Of a stretch of DNA of 64,000 nucleotides, positions 18,281-26,800 are shown in pieces (the stretch's first letter is position 1; every line of letters starts with the position of its first letter). A program made the position numbers and the translations under genes. The notes beneath the pieces were generated by a model, which was not told the origin of the DNA, did no database searches, and saw only the letters and a list, made by a program, of their open reading frames with translations. This DNA comes from Neotabrizicola shimadae (GTDB taxonomy: Bacteria > Pseudomonadota > Alphaproteobacteria > Rhodobacterales > Rhodobacteraceae), in contig NZ_CP069370.1 in assembly GCF_019623905.1 (NCBI RefSeq), forward strand, positions 2,294,001-2,358,000, written 5' to 3'.

Positions 18281-18310
18281 GGACGGAGGGCGGCACACGC
18301 ACCTCCGTCC
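18281..18310 (-). terminator. Hairpin in the pheS-pheT gap, terminator-like on the minus strand
   Basis: GGACGGAGG (18281-18289) pairs perfectly with CCTCCGTCC (18302-18310). On the minus strand the stem is followed by ATTTGTTTTC; on the plus strand by GAACTGAAAA. It would best stop a minus-strand transcript, such as one from the small ORF at 18427-18537. It may also act weakly after pheS. Confidence 0.55.
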
Positions 18311-18426
18311 GAACTGAAAACACACCGTCCAAATGTTGTTGCGCCCAGGCCCCCCCGGCCAGACCATCGGCGCCAAGCCGACACCACACCCTCACTCGCC
18401 ACAAAACCGATCTAGAACAGGCACCG

Positions 18427-18537
18427 TTACACGCCTGGCAGGCACATCATCAGCAGCACTGTCAGGCCCATCAGCAGAACCAGCCGCCCCACCCTGGGCG
18501 TCTCACGATCTGCCGGTACCACCAACCACTCGTCCAT
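18427..18537 (-). CDS. Putative 36-residue single-pass membrane protein in the pheS-pheT gap
   Basis: Open frame from ATG 18537 to TAA 18427. It has a short charged N-terminus (MDEWLVVPADRETPR) followed by a hydrophobic run VGRLVLLMGLTVLLMMCLPG, long enough for one membrane helix. A terminator-like hairpin lies downstream on the same strand. The ribosome-binding site is weak. The 534-bp gap between pheS and pheT otherwise holds no gene. No family is recognised; it could be spurious. Confidence 0.35.
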   Translation of the reverse strand: MDEWLVVPADRETPRVGRLVLLMGLTVLLMMCLPGV

Positions 18538-18633
18538 CTCGTCCACTCGTCAATGCGGCACCTTTGTGGCAACGGTGTAGCACAATGTGGCACTTTCCCG
18601 AAGGTGAAAGCCCGGTTCTGCCATAGACAAGCC

Positions 18634-18650
18634 GTTTCCGGTCCGGAAAC
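18634..18650. promoter_or_regulatory. 17-bp palindrome upstream of pheT
   Basis: GTTTCCGG-T-CCGGAAAC, a perfect 8-bp inverted repeat with a one-base centre, lies about 130 bp before the pheT start. Just upstream (18554-18596) the motif TG(T/C)GGCA occurs three times. Together these suggest a regulated promoter for pheT or for the divergent small ORF. The binding protein is unknown. Confidence 0.35.
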
Positions 18651-18782
18651 CGCCGCAATGCTGACACAGTTGAAGAATCGCCCCGCACAGCAACCCTGGG
18701 GTGAGTCGTTGCGGCTGCTTCTTCCCCTTCCGCAGCAAACCCGCTAATGCCCTGCGCAACCTGCCTGCATACGGGGCCAAAG

Positions 18783-21197
18783 ATGAAATTCACGCTGTCC
18801 TGGCTGAAAGACCACCTCGACACAGACACGCCGCTGGACGTGCTTCTTGCCGCGCTGACCGACCTCGGCCTTGAAGTCGAGGGCGTGGAAAACCCGGCCG
18901 AAACGCTGGGCGCCTTCCGCATCTGCCGCGTGATCGAGGCGGTGCAGCACCCCAATGCCGACCGCCTGCGCGTCTGCCGGGTCGAAACCTATCCTGATGG
19001 CCCCGGCTCGAAGCCGCAGGAAATCCAGGTGGTCTGCGGCGCGCCCAACGCCCGCACCGGCCTGATCGGCGTCTTCGCGCCGCCCGGCACCCATGTGCCC
19101 GGCACCGGCGTGGACCTGAAGCCCGGCGTCATCCGCGGCGTGGAATCGAACGGGATGCTCTGTTCCGAACGAGAAATGATGCTGTCGGACAACCATGACG
19201 GCATCATCGAACTGCCCGAGGATGCCCCCCTGGGGATGCGCTTCATCGACTACCGGGGCCTCAACGACCCGCTCATCGAGGTCAAGATCACCCCGAACCG
19301 TCCCGATGCGCTTGGCGTGCGCGGCATTGCCCGCGATCTGGCCGCGCGCGGCCTGGGCGTGCTGAAACCGCAAGAGGTGTCGCCGGTCGAAGGCCGCTTC
19401 GCCTCACCCATCTCGGTCGCCATCGCCCCCGATGCCGCAAAGGGCTGCCCGTTGTTCGCCGGCCGGCTGATCCGTGGCGTGAAGAACGGCCCTTCGCCCG
19501 CCTGGCTTCAGGCCCGGCTCAAGGCCATCGGCCTGCGCCCGATCTCGGCACTGGTCGATATCACCAACTTCTTCACCCATGACCTGAACCGTCCGCTGCA
19601 CGTCTTCGACGCCGCCAAGGTGAAGGGAAACCTCACGATCCGCATGGCAAAGGACGGCGAGGACCTGCTGGCACTGGACGGCAAGACCTATGCACTGCGC
19701 CCCGGGCAGATAGTCATCGTTGATGACGCTGGCCCGGAATCACTTGCCGGCATCATGGGCGGCGAACATTCCGGCTGCACCGAAGAGACGACCGACGTCT
19801 TTCTCGAAAGCGCCTACTGGGACCCGATCACCATCGCCGCCACAGGCCGCGCGCTGAAGATCAATTCCGACGCGCGCTATCGGTTTGAACGCGGCGTTGA
19901 CCCGGCCTTCACCCTGCCGGGGCTGGAACTGGCAACGCAAATGGTGATCGACCTGTGCGGCGGCGAGCCCTCGCATGTCGTCGCCGATGGCGCCGTGCCC
20001 GACACGACCCGCGCCTACAGGCTGAACCCCGAGCGCGTGGTCAGCCTCGTCGGCATGGGCATCCCCGAATCCGAACAGCGCAGAACGCTGGAAGCCCTTG
20101 GCTTCACCATGCAGGGCGACATGGCCGTGCCGCCCTCGTGGCGCCCCGATGTGCAGGGCGAGGCAGACCTTGTGGAAGAGGTGGCCCGCATCGCCAGCCT
20201 GGAAAAGCTGGAAGGCCAGCCGCTGCGCCGCGCCGTGCCGGGCGTGCCGCGACCGATCCTGACGCCGCTGCAACAACGCGAAAAGGCGGCCCGCCGCCAG
20301 ATTGCCGGGCTCGGCTACAACGAATGCGTGACCTACAGCTTCATCGACCAGACGGCGGCTCAGCTGTTCGGCGGCGGGTCCGAGGCGGTGCGGGTCGAAA
20401 ACCCGATATCTTCGGAAATGACGCATCTTCGCCCCGACCTGCTGCCCGGCCTGTTGCGCGCCGCGGCCCGCAACCAGGCCCGCGGTTTCATGGATCTGGC
20501 TCTGGCCGAAATCGGCCCGGTCTTCTCGGGCGGCGAGCCGGGCGAGCAGACTCTGCACGCCACCGGGCTTCTGGTCGGCGCCACCGCCCCGCGTGACCCC
20601 TATGGCTCGCGCCGTCCGGTGGATGTGTTCGACGCCAAGGCCGATGCCGAGGCGGTGCTGGCCGCGCTTGGCGCGCCAGCCCGTCCGCAGATCAGCCGCA
20701 AGGCGCCGGGCTGGTGGCATCCGGGCCGGTCGGGCGTGATCGGGCTTGGCCCGAACACCATGGCCGTCTTCGGCGAGGTTCACCCCCGCGTGCTTGCCGC
20801 GCTGGATGTGAAGGGCCCCGCCGTGGCCTTCACCGTGATGGTCTCCGCCGTGCCGCAGCCCAAGGTCAAGTCGCCCACCCGCACCGCGCTGGTGGCCCCC
20901 GACTTCCAGGCGGTGGAACGCGATTTCGCCTTCGTGGTGGACAAGGGCGTGGAAACGCTGGTGGCGGTGAATGCCGCGCTCGGTGCCGACAAGGCGCTGA
21001 TCGAGACGGTGCGCGTCTTCGACCAGTTCACCGGCGAGAAGGCCGAAGCGCAGATGGGCGCGGGCAAGAAATCCATCGCCCTGACCGTGCGCCTTCAACC
21101 CGCCGACCGCACCCTGACCGAAGCCGAGATCGAGGCGGTTTCCACCAGGATCGTGGAAAAGGTCACCAAGGCCACCGGCGGCACCCTGCGCAGTTGA
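18783..21197 (+). CDS. pheT: Phenylalanine-tRNA ligase beta subunit
   Basis: 804 aa, full length. The N-terminus MKFTLSWLKDHLDTD leads into an OB-fold tRNA-binding domain (residues about 40-150, NADRLRVCRVET and VVCGAPNARTG). The B3/B4 editing domain, the B5 domain (DLVEEVARI) and a C-terminal anticodon-binding ferredoxin-like domain (VERDFAFVVDKGVE) follow. ATG 18783 is the family start; an upstream in-frame ATG at 18747 would add 12 residues. It pairs with PheS, although a 534-bp gap separates the two genes. Confidence 0.97.
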   Translation: MKFTLSWLKDHLDTDTPLDVLLAALTDLGLEVEGVENPAETLGAFRICRVIEAVQHPNADRLRVCRVETYPDGPGSKPQEIQVVCGAPNARTGLIGVFAPPGTHVPGTGVDLKPGVIRGVESNGMLCSEREMMLSDNHDGIIELPEDAPLGMRFIDYRGLNDPLIEVKITPNRPDALGVRGIARDLAARGLGVLKPQEVSPVEGRFASPISVAIAPDAAKGCPLFAGRLIRGVKNGPSPAWLQARLKAIGLRPISALVDITNFFTHDLNRPLHVFDAAKVKGNLTIRMAKDGEDLLALDGKTYALRPGQIVIVDDAGPESLAGIMGGEHSGCTEETTDVFLESAYWDPITIAATGRALKINSDARYRFERGVDPAFTLPGLELATQMVIDLCGGEPSHVVADGAVPDTTRAYRLNPERVVSLVGMGIPESEQRRTLEALGFTMQGDMAVPPSWRPDVQGEADLVEEVARIASLEKLEGQPLRRAVPGVPRPILTPLQQREKAARRQIAGLGYNECVTYSFIDQTAAQLFGGGSEAVRVENPISSEMTHLRPDLLPGLLRAAARNQARGFMDLALAEIGPVFSGGEPGEQTLHATGLLVGATAPRDPYGSRRPVDVFDAKADAEAVLAALGAPARPQISRKAPGWWHPGRSGVIGLGPNTMAVFGEVHPRVLAALDVKGPAVAFTVMVSAVPQPKVKSPTRTALVAPDFQAVERDFAFVVDKGVETLVAVNAALGADKALIETVRVFDQFTGEKAEAQMGAGKKSIALTVRLQPADRTLTEAEIEAVSTRIVEKVTKATGGTLRS

Positions 21198-21202
21198 CCC
21201 TG

Positions 21203-21224
21203 CGCCCCGGCTTTCGCCGGGGCG
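21203..21224 (+). terminator. GC-rich hairpin after pheT
   Basis: CGCCCCGGC (21203-21211) pairs with GCCGGGGCG (21216-21224) across a TTTC loop, 6 nt after the pheT stop. It is strong, but no U tract follows. Possible 3' end structure of the pheT mRNA. Confidence 0.4.
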
Positions 21225-21239
21225 ACCCTCGGACAATCC

Positions 21240-21313
21240 TTACCGCCGAGTTAATCCGACCTCGCAACCATTTGATATCATTGGATCCGCGCAAGCGTCC
21301 GAGCTCGGACGCC
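21240..21313 (-). repeat. GAGCTC-palindrome/TTAA-box intergenic element, copy 1
   Basis: Palindrome GCGTCCGAGCTCGGACGC at 21295-21312, with a TTAA-N7-TTAA-like box at 21240-21254. The plus strand of the box reads TTAC-CGCCGAG-TTAA, one base off. The element reads on the minus strand, and the palindrome-to-box offset is 59 bp, identical to the other three copies. It lies between pheT and the M3 peptidase gene (both plus strand). Confidence 0.8.
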
Positions 21314-21367
21314 TGCCCCTTCCCTTGGCCCCTCCAAGCCCCTACCTTGCAGGCAAAGGAGACGCCG

Positions 21368-23386
21368 ATGACCAATCCCCTGCTTTCCCCCTGGGAGGGC
21401 GCCTTCGCCCTGCCCCCCTTCGCCCTGATCCGGGACGACCACTTCGCCCCCGCCTTCGAAACCGCCCTGGCCGAGGCCCGCGCCAATATCGCGGCCATCG
21501 CCGAGAACCCCGAACCCCCGACCTTCGCCAACACCATCGCCGCCCTGGAACAGGCCGAGGAAACCCTCGACCGCGTGGGCGGGGTCTTCTGGAACCTGGC
21601 CGGGGCCGACTCCACCGACGCCCGCGAGGCCCTGCAGCGCGACCTCGCCCCCAAGCTCTCGGCCTTCGCCTCCGAGGTCACCAACAACAAGCCCCTCTTC
21701 GCCCGCATCGAAACCCTCTGGCAGGCCCGCGACACCCTGGGTCTCACCCCCGAAGAACTCCGCGTCCTCACCCTCTACCGCCGCATGTTCGTCCGCTCCG
21801 GCGCGATGCTGGACGGCGCCGAGGCCGAACGCCTGACCGCCGTGAAGTCCCGCCTCGCCGTGCTCGGCACGACCTTCGGCCAGAACCTCCTGGCCGAGGA
21901 ACGCGACTGGGTGCTGGACCTTTCCGAAGACGACCTCGCCGGCCTGCCCGGCTTTGTCGTGGACGCCGCCCGCGCCGCGGGCTCTGAGCGTGGCCGCCCC
22001 GGCCCGGTGCTGACCCTCGGCCGCTCGCTGATCGTGCCCTTCCTCCAGTTCTCCCCCCGCCGCGACCTGCGCCAGAAGGCCTACGAGGCCTGGACCGCCC
22101 GCGGCGCCAACGGCAACGCCCAGGACAACCGCGCCGTGGCGGCAGAAATCCTGAAGCTCCGCGAGGAACGCGCCCGGCTCCTCGGCTACCCCAGCTTCGC
22201 CGCCTACAAGCTGGAACCCGAGATGGCCAAGACGCCGGATGCCGTCCGGGACCTCCTCATGCGGGTCTGGCAACCGGCCCGCGCCAAGGCCGAGGCCGAC
22301 GCGGCGGTGCTGGAACAGATGCTCCACGCCGACGGCATCGCCGGCCCGCTGGAGCCCTGGGACTGGCGCTTCTACTCCGAGAAACGCCGCAAGGCACTGC
22401 ACGACCTAGACGAGGCCGCGCTGAAACCCTACCTGTCGCTCGACGCCATGCTTGCGGCCATGTTCGGCTGTGCCACCCGCCTCTTCGGGCTGGAGTTCCG
22501 CGAAATCGACGGCCCCTTCTACCACCCCGACGTGCGGGGCTGGGAGGTCACCAGGAATGGCCAGCACATCGCCGTCTTCCTGGGCGACTACTTCGCCCGC
22601 CCCTCCAAACGCTCCGGCGCCTGGTGCTCTGCCCTGCGCTCGCAACGCAAGCTCGGCGGCGACCAGCGCCCCGTCGTGGTGAACGTCTGCAACTTCGCCA
22701 AGGGCGATCCCTGCCTTCTGTCCTGGGATGACGCCCGCACGCTGTTCCACGAATTCGGCCATGCCCTGCACCAGATGCTCTCCGACGTGACCTTCGGCTT
22801 CATCTCGGGCACCTCGGTCGCGCGCGACTTCGTGGAACTGCCCTCGCAGCTTTACGAGCACTGGCTGGAGGTGCCGCAGGTGCTGGACGCCCATGCCCGG
22901 CATCACGAGACCGGCGCACCGATGCCCGCCGACTTGCGCGACCGTCTTCTGGCAGCGGCGACCTATGACCAGGGTTTCGCCACGGTGGAGTTCGTGGCCT
23001 CGGCGCTGGTGGACCTCGCCTTCCACGAAGGCGCCGCGCCCGCCGACCCGATGCAGAAGCAGGCCGAGGTGCTGGAAGGCATCGGCATGCCGCGCGCCAT
23101 CCGCATGCGCCACGCCACCCCGCATTTCGCGCATGTGTTCTCGGGCGACGGCTATTCCGCCGGCTATTACAGCTACATGTGGTCCGAAGTGATGGACGCC
23201 GACGCCTTCGCCGCTTTCGAGGAAGCGGGCGATCCCTTCGACCCGGAGACTGCGCGGAAGCTGGAACAGCACATCCTGTCGGCCGGCGGCAGCGATGAGG
23301 CGGAGCAGTTATACACCCGCTTCCGCGGCAGGATGCCGGGTGTAGAGCCCTTGCTGCGGGGCCGCGGGCTACTGGAACCCGCCTGA
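21368..23386 (+). CDS. M3 family metallopeptidase (oligopeptidase A / Dcp-like)
   Basis: Cytosolic zinc endopeptidase or dipeptidyl carboxypeptidase that degrades short peptides, 672 aa. The zinc motif is HEFGHALHQ (His461, Glu462, His465), with a downstream Glu ligand in the [14 protein letters not shown] helix. The N-terminal half is helical, starting [19 protein letters not shown]. It is close to PrlC/OpdA and Dcp in length, and the two cannot be separated here. The 3' end overlaps the convergent truA gene by 18 bp. Confidence 0.93.
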   Translation: MTNPLLSPWEGAFALPPFALIRDDHFAPAFETALAEARANIAAIAENPEPPTFANTIAALEQAEETLDRVGGVFWNLAGADSTDAREALQRDLAPKLSAFASEVTNNKPLFARIETLWQARDTLGLTPEELRVLTLYRRMFVRSGAMLDGAEAERLTAVKSRLAVLGTTFGQNLLAEERDWVLDLSEDDLAGLPGFVVDAARAAGSERGRPGPVLTLGRSLIVPFLQFSPRRDLRQKAYEAWTARGANGNAQDNRAVAAEILKLREERARLLGYPSFAAYKLEPEMAKTPDAVRDLLMRVWQPARAKAEADAAVLEQMLHADGIAGPLEPWDWRFYSEKRRKALHDLDEAALKPYLSLDAMLAAMFGCATRLFGLEFREIDGPFYHPDVRGWEVTRNGQHIAVFLGDYFARPSKRSGAWCSALRSQRKLGGDQRPVVVNVCNFAKGDPCLLSWDDARTLFHEFGHALHQMLSDVTFGFISGTSVARDFVELPSQLYEHWLEVPQVLDAHARHHETGAPMPADLRDRLLAAATYDQGFATVEFVASALVDLAFHEGAAPADPMQKQAEVLEGIGMPRAIRMRHATPHFAHVFSGDGYSAGYYSYMWSEVMDADAFAAFEEAGDPFDPETARKLEQHILSAGGSDEAEQLYTRFRGRMPGVEPLLRGRGLLEPA

Positions 23387-24151
23387 GAACGGGTCAACCG
23401 GATAGCGCACCCCGGTCAGGTAAAGCCCCTGCGGCGGGCAGACCGGGCCGCAGGCGGCCCGGTTCTTCGCTTCCAGAGCCTCGGCCACCCGTTCGGGGGG
23501 CCAGGCGCCCGCCCCCACCCGCTCCAGCGTGCCAACGATGGAGCGGACCTGGTTGTGCAGAAAGGAACGCGCGCGCAAGTGGAACCGAATTTCCGCGCCT
23601 GAGGGGAGCAGATGTTCGGTAATGGAAATCTCGTCCAGGGTTTTGACCGGGCTTGCGGCCTGGCAGATCGAAGAACGGAAAGTCGTAAAATCGTGCCGCC
23701 CCACCAGATGCGCCGCTCCCGCGCGCATCGCAGGCACGTCCAGCGGGTTCAGCACTTGCCAGACCCGCCCCTTGTCATGCGTGACGGGGGCGCGGCGGCA
23801 GACCAGGCGGAAGGTATAGCGCCGTTCCACCGCCGAAAACCGCGCGTGAAAGTCGTCTGCCACCCGCGCAACGTCCAGCACCGCCACCGGCGCGGGCTTC
23901 AGGTGCCAGTTCAGCGCCTCGCCCAGGCGGAACGGGTCCCAGTCCCGGGCCAGATCGGCATGGGCCACCTGCCCGGTCGCATGTACCCCGGTATCCGTGC
24001 GCCCCGCCCCGGTGACAAGCGGACCGTCAGGATCCAGCCGGGCCAGCGCCGACTCCAGCGCCGCCTGCACAGAGGGCTGGCCTTCGGCCTGCCGCTGCCA
24101 GCCGTGGAACGGCAGGCCGTCGTATTCGATGAGAAAGGCGAAACGGGGCAT
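23369..24151 (-). CDS. truA: tRNA pseudouridine(38-40) synthase TruA
   Basis: Isomerises uridines 38-40 of the tRNA anticodon stem-loop, 260 aa. N-terminal [21 protein letters not shown], catalytic Asp53 in [11 protein letters not shown], and [19 protein letters not shown] near the C-terminus. Its last 18 bases overlap the end of the M3 peptidase gene on the other strand. The start faces ycjX, 115 bp away. Confidence 0.95.
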   Translation of the reverse strand: MPRFAFLIEYDGLPFHGWQRQAEGQPSVQAALESALARLDPDGPLVTGAGRTDTGVHATGQVAHADLARDWDPFRLGEALNWHLKPAPVAVLDVARVADDFHARFSAVERRYTFRLVCRRAPVTHDKGRVWQVLNPLDVPAMRAGAAHLVGRHDFTTFRSSICQAASPVKTLDEISITEHLLPSGAEIRFHLRARSFLHNQVRSIVGTLERVGAGAWPPERVAEALEAKNRAACGPVCPPQGLYLTGVRYPVDPFSGGFQ

Positions 24152-24266
24152 GGGAAACGCAGCATGGGCGGATGAGCGGCCCTAACGCGGGTCGGCGCGG
24201 AAGTCCACCGCACCCCTACCCATCCCCGCCGCGACTGCCTATCTTCGCCTCTGATCGGAGAGTTTC

Positions 24267-25676
24267 TTGACCTTCACCAGCCTTACCGACGGTCTGACAC
24301 GCGGCATCGGGGATCTTATGTCGCCGCTGACCAATCTTGTGTCCGAACCCGTGATCCGACTGGGGGTCACCGGCCTGTCGCGCGCGGGCAAGACCGTGTT
24401 CATCACCGGGCTTGTCGCCAACCTGCTGGACCGGGGCCGGATGCCGCAGCTGACCGCCGAGGCGCAGCGGCGGATCGAGGCCGCCTGGCTGCAGCCCCAG
24501 CCCGACATGACGCTGGCACGGTTCGACTTCGAGGGCCACCTCGCCGCCATGACCGGCGACGATCCGCGCTGGCCAGACAGCACTCGCGCCGTCAGCGAGC
24601 TGCGCCTGTCCTTCCGCCTGCGTCCAGCCGGCTTCTTCGGGCTTGGCCCCACGACGTTGCACCTCGACATCGTGGATTACCCCGGCGAATGGCTGCTGGA
24701 CCTTGGCCTTATGGACAAGACCTATGACGAATGGTCCGAGGCCACTTTGGCCCGCATTGCCGCCCGGCCCCAGGCCCGCGATTTCATGGCAACTGCCCGC
24801 GCCGAGGACGGTGCGCTGCGGCTGGACGAGACGCGCGCTCGCGCCCTGGCCGAGAGCTTCACCGCCTATCTGACCGCCGCCCGCGCCGCCGGCTGGTCCG
24901 ACTGCACGCCGGGGCGGTTCCTCTTGCCCGGCGATCTTGCCGGCTCGCCCGTCCTGACCTTCGCGCCCCTGCCTAAACCTGCCAGCACCCCGCGCCAAAG
25001 CCTCTGGCGCGAGATGGAGCGGCGGTTCGACGCCTACAAGGCCGAAGTCGTCCGCCCCTTTTTCCGCCGCCACTTCGCCCGCATCGACCGGCAGGTCGTG
25101 CTGGTCGACGCGCTTGGCGCCATTCACGCCGGCCCGCAGGCGGTGGAAGACCTGCGCCGTACGATGACCGATGTGCTCACCGCCTTCCGGCCGGGCACGA
25201 ACGGCTGGCTGACCTCGCTTCTGGGGGGCAAGCGGGTGGAGCGCATCCTCTTTGCCGCCACCAAGGCCGACCATCTGCACCATCTCCAGCATCCCCGCCT
25301 GACCGCGATCATGGAGGCGCTGGTGCGCGAGGCGAAGAGCCGCGCCGATTTTGCCGGGGCAGAAACGGCCGCGATGTCGCTGGCGGGCCTGCGCGTCACG
25401 GTCGAGGAGACCATCGAACGGGGTGGCGAGACATTGCCGGCGGTGAAGGGGCGGCTCGCCAGCACGGGCAAGGCCGCCGTGATGTATCCCGGCACCTTGC
25501 CCGACGACCCCGCCCGCCTGCTCTCGCCCGCGCGCGAAGGCGCCGAGCGGTGGCTGGATGCCGATTACCAGGTGATGAGCTTCCTGCCCTCGCGCATCAC
25601 CCGCCGCCCCGGCGAAGGCCCGCCGCATATCCGGCTGGACCGGGCGGCAGAGTTCCTGATCGGAGACCGGCTGTGA
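24267..25676 (+). CDS. ycjX: YcjX-like family ATP/GTP-binding protein (DUF463)
   Basis: 469-aa P-loop protein with Walker A GLSRAGKT at residues 36-43 and a Walker B-like region LHLDIVDYPGEWLLDL. The C-terminus ends in PPHIRLDRAAEFLIGDRL, typical of the family. The start is TTG 24267, with GGAG at 24257-24260 spaced 6 nt away. The stop overlaps the GTG of the next gene by 4 bp. In other proteobacteria ycjX pairs with ycjF near stress or phage-shock genes. The precise role is unknown. Confidence 0.9.
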   Translation: MTFTSLTDGLTRGIGDLMSPLTNLVSEPVIRLGVTGLSRAGKTVFITGLVANLLDRGRMPQLTAEAQRRIEAAWLQPQPDMTLARFDFEGHLAAMTGDDPRWPDSTRAVSELRLSFRLRPAGFFGLGPTTLHLDIVDYPGEWLLDLGLMDKTYDEWSEATLARIAARPQARDFMATARAEDGALRLDETRARALAESFTAYLTAARAAGWSDCTPGRFLLPGDLAGSPVLTFAPLPKPASTPRQSLWREMERRFDAYKAEVVRPFFRRHFARIDRQVVLVDALGAIHAGPQAVEDLRRTMTDVLTAFRPGTNGWLTSLLGGKRVERILFAATKADHLHHLQHPRLTAIMEALVREAKSRADFAGAETAAMSLAGLRVTVEETIERGGETLPAVKGRLASTGKAAVMYPGTLPDDPARLLSPAREGAERWLDADYQVMSFLPSRITRRPGEGPPHIRLDRAAEFLIGDRL

Positions 25677-26680
25677 CCGAAGATCCCCGTGCTCCCGCCC
25701 CGGTGGTGATCCATCTGGAGGGTGAGGCCCCCGATGCCGGCGCCGCGCCTGCGGTGCCAGAGCCTTTGCCCGAGGGCCGCGCCATGCAGGCGGCGGCCGC
25801 GCTGGCCGGGGCGCGGCGGCCGGCCTCGGTGCGCTTTGCCCTCTGGGCCTTCGGGGCGCTGTTCTCCTTCGCCCTGTCGGTTGCGGCCTGGAACTTCGTG
25901 ACCGGGCTCTTTGCGGCCAACGGGGTGCTCGGCTGGGTTGCGCTGGCGCTGGTGGGGCTGGCGGTGCTGTCGCTGCTGGTCCTGGCAGTGCAGGAGCTTG
26001 CGGCTTATGCCCGGCTGGGGCGGATCGACCACCTGCGCGACCGGGTGGCGACGGCGGCGGCGGGGCATGATCTGGCGGCGGCGCGGAAGGCGGCGGCGGG
26101 GGTGACGGGGCTTTATGCCGGGCGGGCCGAGATGGCCTGGGCGCGGGCGCGGCTGGAGGAGCGGGCGGGCGAGGTGCTGGATGCGGATGCCTTGCTGGGC
26201 CTGACCGAAACCGAATTGCTGGGGCCGCTGGACCAGAGGGTCCGGCGCGAGATCGAGGCGGCGGCGCGGCAGGTGGCCACGGTCACGGCCTTCGTGCCGC
26301 TGGCGCTGGCGGATGTGGCCATGGCGCTGTGGGCCAACCTGCGGATGATCCGGCGGATTGCCGAGATCTATGGGGGGAAGTCGGGGAGCTTCGGGTCCTG
26401 GCGGCTGTTGCGGCGGGTGTTCAGCCATCTGGTGGCCACGGGGGCGATCGCCTTGACCGATGATCTGATCCATTCGGTCGCGGGCGGGGGGCTGTTGTCC
26501 AAGGTCTCGCGGCGGTTCGGCGAGGGGGTGGTCAATGCGGCCCTGACCGCGCGGGTGGGGGTCGCGGCGATGGAGGTCTGCCGGCCCATGCCCTTTGCCA
26601 GCCTGGAGCGGCCCCGGATCCCGAACCTGGTCAGCCGGGGGCTGGCGGGGCTGTTCGGGTCGGACAAGGAGCCAGGCTGA
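25673..26680 (+). CDS. TIGR01620 family protein (YcjF-like, DUF697)
   Basis: 335-aa inner-membrane protein translated from GTG 25673 inside the ycjX stop (GTGA overlap). Two hydrophobic segments (about residues 48-68 FALWAFGALFSFALSVAAW and 80-105) are followed by a charged helical region. The C-terminal DUF697-type part contains TAFVPLALADVAMALWANLR and RRIAEIYGGKSG. It is the standard partner of YcjX. Its stop is followed 17 bp later by copy 2 of the GAGCTC element. Confidence 0.88.
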   Translation: MTEDPRAPAPVVIHLEGEAPDAGAAPAVPEPLPEGRAMQAAAALAGARRPASVRFALWAFGALFSFALSVAAWNFVTGLFAANGVLGWVALALVGLAVLSLLVLAVQELAAYARLGRIDHLRDRVATAAAGHDLAAARKAAAGVTGLYAGRAEMAWARARLEERAGEVLDADALLGLTETELLGPLDQRVRREIEAAARQVATVTAFVPLALADVAMALWANLRMIRRIAEIYGGKSGSFGSWRLLRRVFSHLVATGAIALTDDLIHSVAGGGLLSKVSRRFGEGVVNAALTARVGVAAMEVCRPMPFASLERPRIPNLVSRGLAGLFGSDKEPG

Positions 26681-26696
26681 CGGAGCCCGACTGAGG

Positions 26697-26770
26697 GGCG
26701 TCCGAGCTCGGACGCCTGCCAGGTCCCTGCAATATCAATGACTTACCAAGCCGTCTTAACTTGGACTTAA
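26697..26770 (+). repeat. GAGCTC-palindrome/TTAA-box intergenic element, copy 2
   Basis: A 20-bp palindrome GGCGTCCGAGCTCGGACGCC at 26697-26716 is followed at a 59-bp offset by a perfect TTAA-CTTGGAC-TTAA box at 26756-26770. It lies between two convergent genes (the ycjF-like gene and the ABC permease), so it is unlikely to be an ordinary promoter of either. Confidence 0.85.
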
Positions 26771-26800
26771 CACTTGTCCGAGCCGGTCCGCGCCCATGCC

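Noticed and set aside
21295-21312. Calling the GAGCTC palindrome a parS or chromosome-dimer (dif) site
   Set aside because: It does not match the parS consensus (TGTTTCACGTGAAACA) or dif-type sequences, and it occurs in four scattered copies.
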